From Beverwykella pulmonaria (taxonomy: Eukaryota; Ascomycota; Dothideomycetes; Pleosporales; Melanommataceae), in assembly GCA_001599595.1 (NCBI GenBank), contig BCHH01000005.1, positions 396,608-460,607 of the forward strand: DNA of 64,000 bases, in the 5' to 3' direction. Positions within the stretch are counted from its first letter, which is position 1; each line of letters starts with the position of its first letter. The position numbers and the translations under genes were made by a program. Shown in pieces: positions 58,521 to 64,000 of the stretch. The notes under the pieces are model-generated. The model did not search any database, was not told where the DNA came from, and worked only from the letters and a program-made list of their open reading frames with translations.

Positions 58521-61500
58521 ATGGCAGGCAAGAAGGTAGCACCCCCCACTTGCGTTGCCAACTCTCGGGACTCACTCCACTCCAGGAACCCTCGAAACCA
58601 AAACCTAAAGCTGCCCCGCGCGGGGCCAGATCGAAAGCTGCACAAGCTCCAGCAAAGGGCGACAAGGAGCAGCCATCCGCAGATGCAGCCCAAGAAACTG
58701 CGGCGCCCGCAGGTGACGCTGCCCGGGATACTCAGACTACAGCGTCGACCGCTGCACAACAACTGCCCGTCGAGTCCTCTCGACGGCGCAAACCGCCATC
58801 GGCCCATGCGAAGGACGAGTTTTCCGCGCTGCTGGAGCCCTTCTATTACGGAAAGGCGCTACACGACCCGATCAAGACAGCCGAGGACAAATGGAACCTG
58901 CTGCCCGCGTTCCTGAAGGTGAAGGGTCTGGTCAAGCAGCATATTGACTCGTACAATCATTTCGTAGATGTAGATCTCAGGCAGATCATCAAGTCGAATA
59001 GGTTTGTCCGGAGCGACTTCGACCCTAAGTTTCTGCTCGAGTATACCGACATTCGAGTGCTGACGCCCAATCGGCAAGATGAAGACGACCTCGATCACCA
59101 TAAGAGCAACATCACCCCGAACGAGTGCCGGCTGAGAGACATGACGTACGCCGCGCCGATTGTCGTCGACATTGTATATACGAGAGGGAATACCAAAGTC
59201 AAGCGGACGGGAATCAAGATTGGGAGGCTGCCAATCATGCTCAGGAGTAACAAGTGCGTGCTGGCCGGGAAAAACGACCGGGAAATGGCCGTCATGGAGG
59301 AGTGTCCGCTCGATCCAGGAGGTTACTTTATCACCCGGGGGCAGGAGAAGGTGATTCTAGTTCAGGAGCAGCTGAACAAGAATCGAGTCATTGTCGAGAG
59401 CGCAAAGGGGATCATGCAGGCGAGCGTCACCAGCTCTACGCACGAAAGGCGAACGAAGACATACGTGATTCAAAAGAAAGGCCTTATGTTCCTCCGACAC
59501 AATACCCTATCAGAAGAGGTCCCCATTGCCTTCGTATTGAAAGCCTTGGGTGTGCACTCCGACAAGGAAATATTGCTCATGGTGGCCGGAGAGGACAGCG
59601 CGTATCAAGACAACTTTGCTATCAACTTCGAGGCTTGCGGAAGAGAAGGAATCCATACTCAAGAGAAGGCGTTAGAGTACATTGGACACCGAGTACGATT
59701 ATCAAAGAAGCCACTAGGAACCTCCCGCATGCGAAACTACCATCTTGAGGCCATCGAGTGCCTCTCCAATGTCGTCCTCCCACACGTTCCCGTCGTCGGG
59801 ACCAATTTCCGTCCAAAAGCACTTTACGTTGCGTTGATGGCGCGCAGGGTGCTGATGGCAATGCAAGATCCAAAGCTCGTCGACGACAGAGATTACGTTG
59901 GCAACAAGCGTCTCGAGCTGGCAGGTCAGATGCTGTCTCTTCTCTTCGAGGATCATTTCAAGAGGTTCAATCACGACTTCAAACTCAGCATCGACAAGGT
60001 TCTCAAGAAACAGAATCGGGCACAAGAGTTCGATGCGTTCTCTCACTTCAGCGTCCACAAGAACCACATCACATTGGGCGTCGAGCGCGCAATCGCCACA
60101 GGAAACTGGAGTCTTAAGCGTTTCAAGATGGACCGGGCTGGAGTTACGCACGTATTGAGCAGGCTCAGCTACATCAGCGCCATTGGCATGATGACGAGAA
60201 TCAGCAGTCAGTTTGAGAAGACAAGAAAAGTCTCGGGTCCTCGTGCTCTTCAACCTTCCCAATTCGGTATGCTTTGCACATCGGACACGCCTGAGGGAGA
60301 AGCATGCGGGTTGGTTAAGAATCTAGCCCTCATGACGCACATCACCACACACGATGACGAAGACCCTGTGCGAAAGATCGTGTTCCTCCTTGGTGCCGAG
60401 GATATTTGTTTGCATACGGGCGAGGAGATCCACGCGGAGGGTGTTTACTCGGTCTGCCTCAACGGAACACCACTGGCCTTGACCGACGTTCCAAAGCGAT
60501 TCCTGAACAACTTCCGCAAGCTCAGGCGAATGGGGCGAATCTCTGAGTTCACAAGCATTCACATCAATCATGACTACAACGAAGTACACATTGCTACTGA
60601 CGAAGGCCGCATCTGTAGGCCTATGATCGTGGTAGAGAATGCACGGTCCAAAGTAACTTCACGCTACCTCAAGGCTTTAAGAAAGGGCACAATGGACTTC
60701 GAGGACTTTCTATTCCGAGGCCTGGTTGAATACCTCGATGTCAACGAGGAGAACGATACCAACATTGCCCTCTCCGAGCGCGAGATCAACCGGCACACAA
60801 CTCATCTCGAAATTGAACCTTTTACGATACTGGGAGCTGTGGCTGGATTGATTCCATATCCTCATCACAATCAATCTCCTCGAAACACTTACCAATGCGC
60901 TATGGGTAAACAAGCCATCGGTGCGATCGCGTACAATCAGCTCTCTCGAATAGACACTTTGCTCTATTTGATGGTATATCCGCAAAAGCCCATGGTGAAG
61001 ACTAGGACCATTGAGCTCATCAAGTACGATAAGCTTCCCGCTGGCCAGAATGCTACCGTGGCTGTGATGTCTTACTCGGGATACGATATCGAGGACGCCC
61101 TGGTCTTGAACAAAGCTTCCTGTGATCGTGGCTTTGGGCGATGCCAAGTCTTTAAGAAGAATGTCACTCCTCTTAAGACATACGCTAACGGAACGTCAGA
61201 CCGTATTAATGCTGGAGCCCTTGAGAGAAACAATGAAAAGCACAACGCGATCGGCGAAGATGGGATCGCACAAGTGGGAGCACGGCTTAATCAAGGAGAC
61301 GCGTACATATTAAAAGCATTTCCTGTCGACACAACTACTACTGCAGGGGCTGGGACGTATAAGAGCCAGCCGGCATACCACAAACTACCCGATCACTCAT
61401 ACGTGGACAAGGTCTGCATTACGGAGAACGAGGCTGGAACTACCCTCATCAAGCTCTTGACTAGACAGACACGTCGGCCGGAACTGGGCGACAAGTTCTC

Positions 61501-62236
61501 CTCGAGGCACGGGCAAAAGGGTGTCGTAGGACTCATCTCGCCGCAAGAAGATATGCCATTCAACGACCAAGGTATCACGCCCGACATCATCATGAACCCA
61601 CACGGTTTCCCTTCGCGCATGACAGTCGGAAAGATGATGGAACTCCTATCGGGCAAAGCCGGCGTGCTCAATGGGTCCTTGGAGTACGGAACAGCATTCG
61701 GAGGCAGCAAAGTCGAAGACATGTCCGACCTCCTCCTCAAGCATGGTTTCAGCTACTCTGGGAAAGACTACCTGACCTCTGGTATCACAGGCGAGGCCCT
61801 CCAGTTCTACGTATTCTTCGGCCCCATCTACTACCAGAAGCTCAAGCACATGGTGCAGGACAAAATGCACTCCCGCGCTCGCGGCCCCCGTGCCATCCTG
61901 ACGCGCCAACCGACCGAAGGTCGAGCTCGAGACGGTGGCCTGCGTCTCGGAGAGATGGAGCGCGATTGCTTAATCGCCTATGGAGCTAGTCAACTGCTAC
62001 TCGAGCGGCTGATGATCTCGTCTGATGCACACAAAGTTGATGTCTGTGAGAAGTGCGGACAAATGGGGAGCATGGGGTACTGTAAGATGTGCGAGTCTGA
62101 GGCGAATATTCGGCACTTGACGATGCCGTATGCGGCCAAGTTACTGATTCAAGAGCTGGGGAGTATGAATGTTAAGGTGGTCATTGGGTTGGAGGATGAG
62201 TTTCCGAGGGGGGATGCTGAGGCGAGGAGACGGTGA
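58521..62236 (+). CDS. RPC2: RNA polymerase III second-largest subunit
   Basis: Two exons, 58521-58535 (MAGKK) and 58586-62236, with a 50-base intron, give 1221 residues. The first 85 are Ala/Lys/Pro-rich. The RPB2-like domains then run in order: a protrusion and lobe from [37 protein letters not shown], and the fork [20 protein letters not shown]. The hybrid-binding part has [18 protein letters not shown] and the active-centre [12 protein letters not shown]. The C-terminal clamp anchor has a zinc ribbon, [32 protein letters not shown] and [12 protein letters not shown] mark it as the Pol III form (yeast RET1). It transcribes tRNA and 5S genes in the nucleus. The short first exon is chosen because it gives a proper start. 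Confidence 0.95.
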
Positions 62237-62894
62237 GAGAAAAGCTGGAAAGGTCAAAAGTCGGATGCACTTCTAGCGTGTTTATAACTGCATAGCGTGG
62301 CATGGCGATAGTGATCTCATATGAGCATTTACGGTGTTGGTGGTAATTTGATATTTACAATCCTTGATTCATCTCATTTCATCAACTTCATTCTCACTCC
62401 GTGACATTGTATGAGCAGTCAATACCTTCGCTTCCCTCCCCCTACGAACATGCCATCCCTCTCAATACTTTCAGCATGCACTTTCCTCCTCCTATCCTAA
62501 ACCTTCCTGTCTTCCTCCCAATCGCCACTCCTCTTTCCCCATGCCATCATGCCCCCGTACACAGTAAATGTCACACCCGCTGCAAATGCTCTTCAACATC
62601 AACATCAATAGCGTCCAACACCCAACATCGCTACATCCACCGCTCAGCACCACTACACGCTGGCCTCACCCACACATAACTGAAAGAGCCAAAGGAGGAC
62701 TTTGATGCTATAATGCCGTGCTGTATCTGCCAGAGAGGATTTTGGATATCTACCAACGAACATCGCAAAAAATCTTAGTAAAGGGTCTTGCAGAATAAAT
62801 TCACAATGGGAAATCCTGCTGGTGGTTTGCTGCCCGAGCAAAGATGGCCAATCCATTCATGAATGCCATTACCGACTTCAGACTTGAGCTTCTG
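62237..62894. other. Convergent 3' region, nothing recognised
   Basis: This 658-base gap lies between the stop codons of RPC2 and the double-F-box gene. Part of it (62400-62680) is CT-rich with an open 92-codon plus frame of no recognisable family. No RNA gene is seen. Confidence 0.45.
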
Positions 62895-63329
62895 CTACTT
62901 GTCTCGCGACTTCCACAGCCGCGTCTTCGTTCCTTTGCTGAGCTCGGGTAAGTAGTCTAACAGCAGTTCCCTGTGCGAAAACAGGAAAGCGATCCTATCC
63001 GCCGGTTCAAGATAGCTCATAATCTCCTCCGTCAGCTCGGTGGGTAGCGACCAATGCGTGGCTATCCGTCCCTCCTGGTGTGGTGGTTGGAGAGTGATTC
63101 GGTGGTAGATGTCGGCGGAGAGAGGGGGCACAAGACCGTGATTGCGGAGGACGGGATAGATAGCCAGCGCGAAGGTGACGTAGTCGTTGATCTTGAGATA
63201 CTGTATTATGGAGAGAAGAAGCTCAGCTGGAAGGTCATCTACGTTCTTCTTTGGTGGGGGCGGAGGAGGAGGAGAATGAGGAGGAGAAGGTGGTGGTGGT
63301 GGGGGAGGCGCCCCTGCAGTTTGGGACAT
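62895..63329 (-). CDS. Small protein with two F-box-like motifs
   Basis: Single exon, 144 residues. The first 27 are almost all Pro. Two F-box-like segments follow: VDDLPAELLLSIIQYLKIND with VTFALAIYPVLRNHGL (about 30-66), and WSLPTELTEEIMSYLEPADR with IAFLFSHRELLLDYLP (about 93-128). There is no target-binding domain after them. Tandem F-boxes are unusual, and each may bind Skp1. The ATG follows the stop codon of the upstream minus-strand gene by only 9 bases, so the two share either a transcript or a promoter embedded in the upstream gene. No intron is seen. Confidence 0.65.
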   Translation of the reverse strand: MSQTAGAPPPPPPPSPPHSPPPPPPPKKNVDDLPAELLLSIIQYLKINDYVTFALAIYPVLRNHGLVPPLSADIYHRITLQPPHQEGRIATHWSLPTELTEEIMSYLEPADRIAFLFSHRELLLDYLPELSKGTKTRLWKSRDK

Positions 63330-63338
63330 GCCGACGTT

Positions 63339-64000
63339 TCAGTCGACGTGGGGTTTTCGTGGTTCTTCGTGGGCAACTAAGAGCAGCCAGCGGTATATGA
63401 ATCCAGACAGGAACCAAGCCCCGATAGCGACAAATACAATGTAGACCGCCGTCGGAGCCAAGGAACGTGGGAGAATGTTCAGGATGAAAGGGTCCAGAAC
63501 TAACCATGTCAGTGGATTGAACGCATGACGGGACGAGTTGAACGTACTGATGTCGACATCCACAGCTGGGGGATGTTCCATCAACGTGCGGTTTGTCGAA
63601 TAGTAGGAAGCGGCAGCCTGGATACGTAGGAACAGGGTGGACTGGGTGAGCGGCGGTGGCTGCTCGCCCAGATAGTCCGTTTCTGTAAGCTGGAAATCTT
63701 GATGCTGCTCACTGTATCGGGCAAGGGAAGCTAAAAGGTCTGGGGTGTCGAAGACCTGAGCAAGAGAATACGTGTCTAGCCAGAAATCGGTGGGTTGCTG
63801 GGGTGGGTTAGCATGGGCAAACAAAGACGCGGCAACGACAACGGCTATAGCAAGCACAGCGACATGAGAGAAGGAGCACAGTATAGACACACTCACAGTG
63901 GCAGGCCAGCAGATGCGCACCTCGTACCTGCGGCCGTCTTCCAGGCCTCTCAGCAGATACCAGGACTCCAGGCCGCGGGGTGCAGGCGTGGAGGGGAAAC
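63339..64000 (-). CDS. Conserved fungal membrane protein, 5' end outside window (possibly PGA1-like)
   Basis: C-terminal part in three exons, 64000-63897 (cut by the window edge), 63797-63548 and 63499-63339, joined over introns of 99 and 48 bases; 170 residues are visible. The visible start reads ESWYLLRGLEDGRRYEVRIC followed by WPAT, a beta-domain-like motif. One membrane helix lies near the end (APTAVYIVFVAIGAWFLSGF) with a short basic tail. The layout, a lumenal domain then one C-terminal helix, resembles fungal PGA1, the partner of GPI-mannosyltransferase II in the ER; this is a suggestion from memory of the family layout, not a clear match. Both introns keep frame. Its stop is 9 bases before the double-F-box start. 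Confidence 0.55.
   Translation of the reverse strand, partial: FPSTPAPRGLESWYLLRGLEDGRRYEVRICWPATVSVSILCSFSHVAVLAIAVVVAASLFAHANPPQQPTDFWLDTYSLAQVFDTPDLLASLARYSEQHQDFQLTETDYLGEQPPPLTQSTLFLRIQAAASYYSTNRTLMEHPPAVDVDISTFNSSRHAFNPLTWLVLDPFILNILPRSLAPTAVYIVFVAIGAWFLSGFIYRWLLLVAHEEPRKPHVD

Noticed and set aside
63235..63370. A spliced fusion of the membrane protein with the double-F-box protein
   Set aside because: The available donor and acceptor near the junction would give a very short intron and shift the frame.
1..64000. CRISPR arrays, rRNA genes and bacterial operon features
   Set aside because: No regularly spaced short repeats and no rRNA sequence are present; the DNA is eukaryotic with spliced genes.

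Overview
The window looks like nuclear DNA of a filamentous ascomycete (Pezizomycotina), probably a Dothideomycete, though the class is an inference. The evidence is many short GT-AG introns (46-113 bases), fungal-specific families (QCR10, DUF3176, membrane-anchored Kelch proteins, an EglC-type GH17 glucanase, a PMA1 proton pump), F-box and But2-domain families, and C-to-T/G-to-A decay of repeats that resembles RIP. About 21 protein genes can be supported. Gene models were assembled by eye from splice signals and reading frames, and every multi-exon model below was checked to give a length divisible by three.

Left arm (0.4-15 kb), mostly housekeeping: EMC7 (-), a C2HC zinc-finger protein (-), an SDR oxidoreductase (+), an F-box protein (-) followed by a decayed F-box paralog (-), proteasome alpha-5/PUP2 (+), QCR10 (-), a DHA1-type MFS antiporter (-) and a small conserved fungal protein (-).

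Middle (15-46.8 kb), gene-poor and repeat-rich: an internally deleted Tc1/mariner element with both inverted ends; two Kelch-repeat membrane proteins lying tail to tail; two diverged copies of an unclassified repeat; a 9-base minisatellite; a DUF3176 membrane protein; an assembly gap in a (CTC)n tract; an AsaB/CmcJ-like oxygenase; a GH17 glucanase with an unusual C-terminus; pseudogenes; and about 7 kb with no recognisable gene ahead of PMA1.

Right arm (46.8-64 kb), compact: PMA1 (+), an aldo-keto reductase (+), then three consecutive RNA-related genes on the same strand (SF3b subunit 2, an RS-rich protein, RNA polymerase III subunit RPC2). At the edge lie a double-F-box protein and a membrane protein on the minus strand, with only 9 bases between their reading frames.

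The most useful second looks are the microexon start of PUP2, the 9-base gene spacing at 63.3 kb, the RIP-like repeat pair, the complete but gutted Tc1/mariner copy, and the decayed genes. I saw no CRISPR array, rRNA, convincing tRNA or biosynthetic gene cluster, and no clearly unprecedented system.
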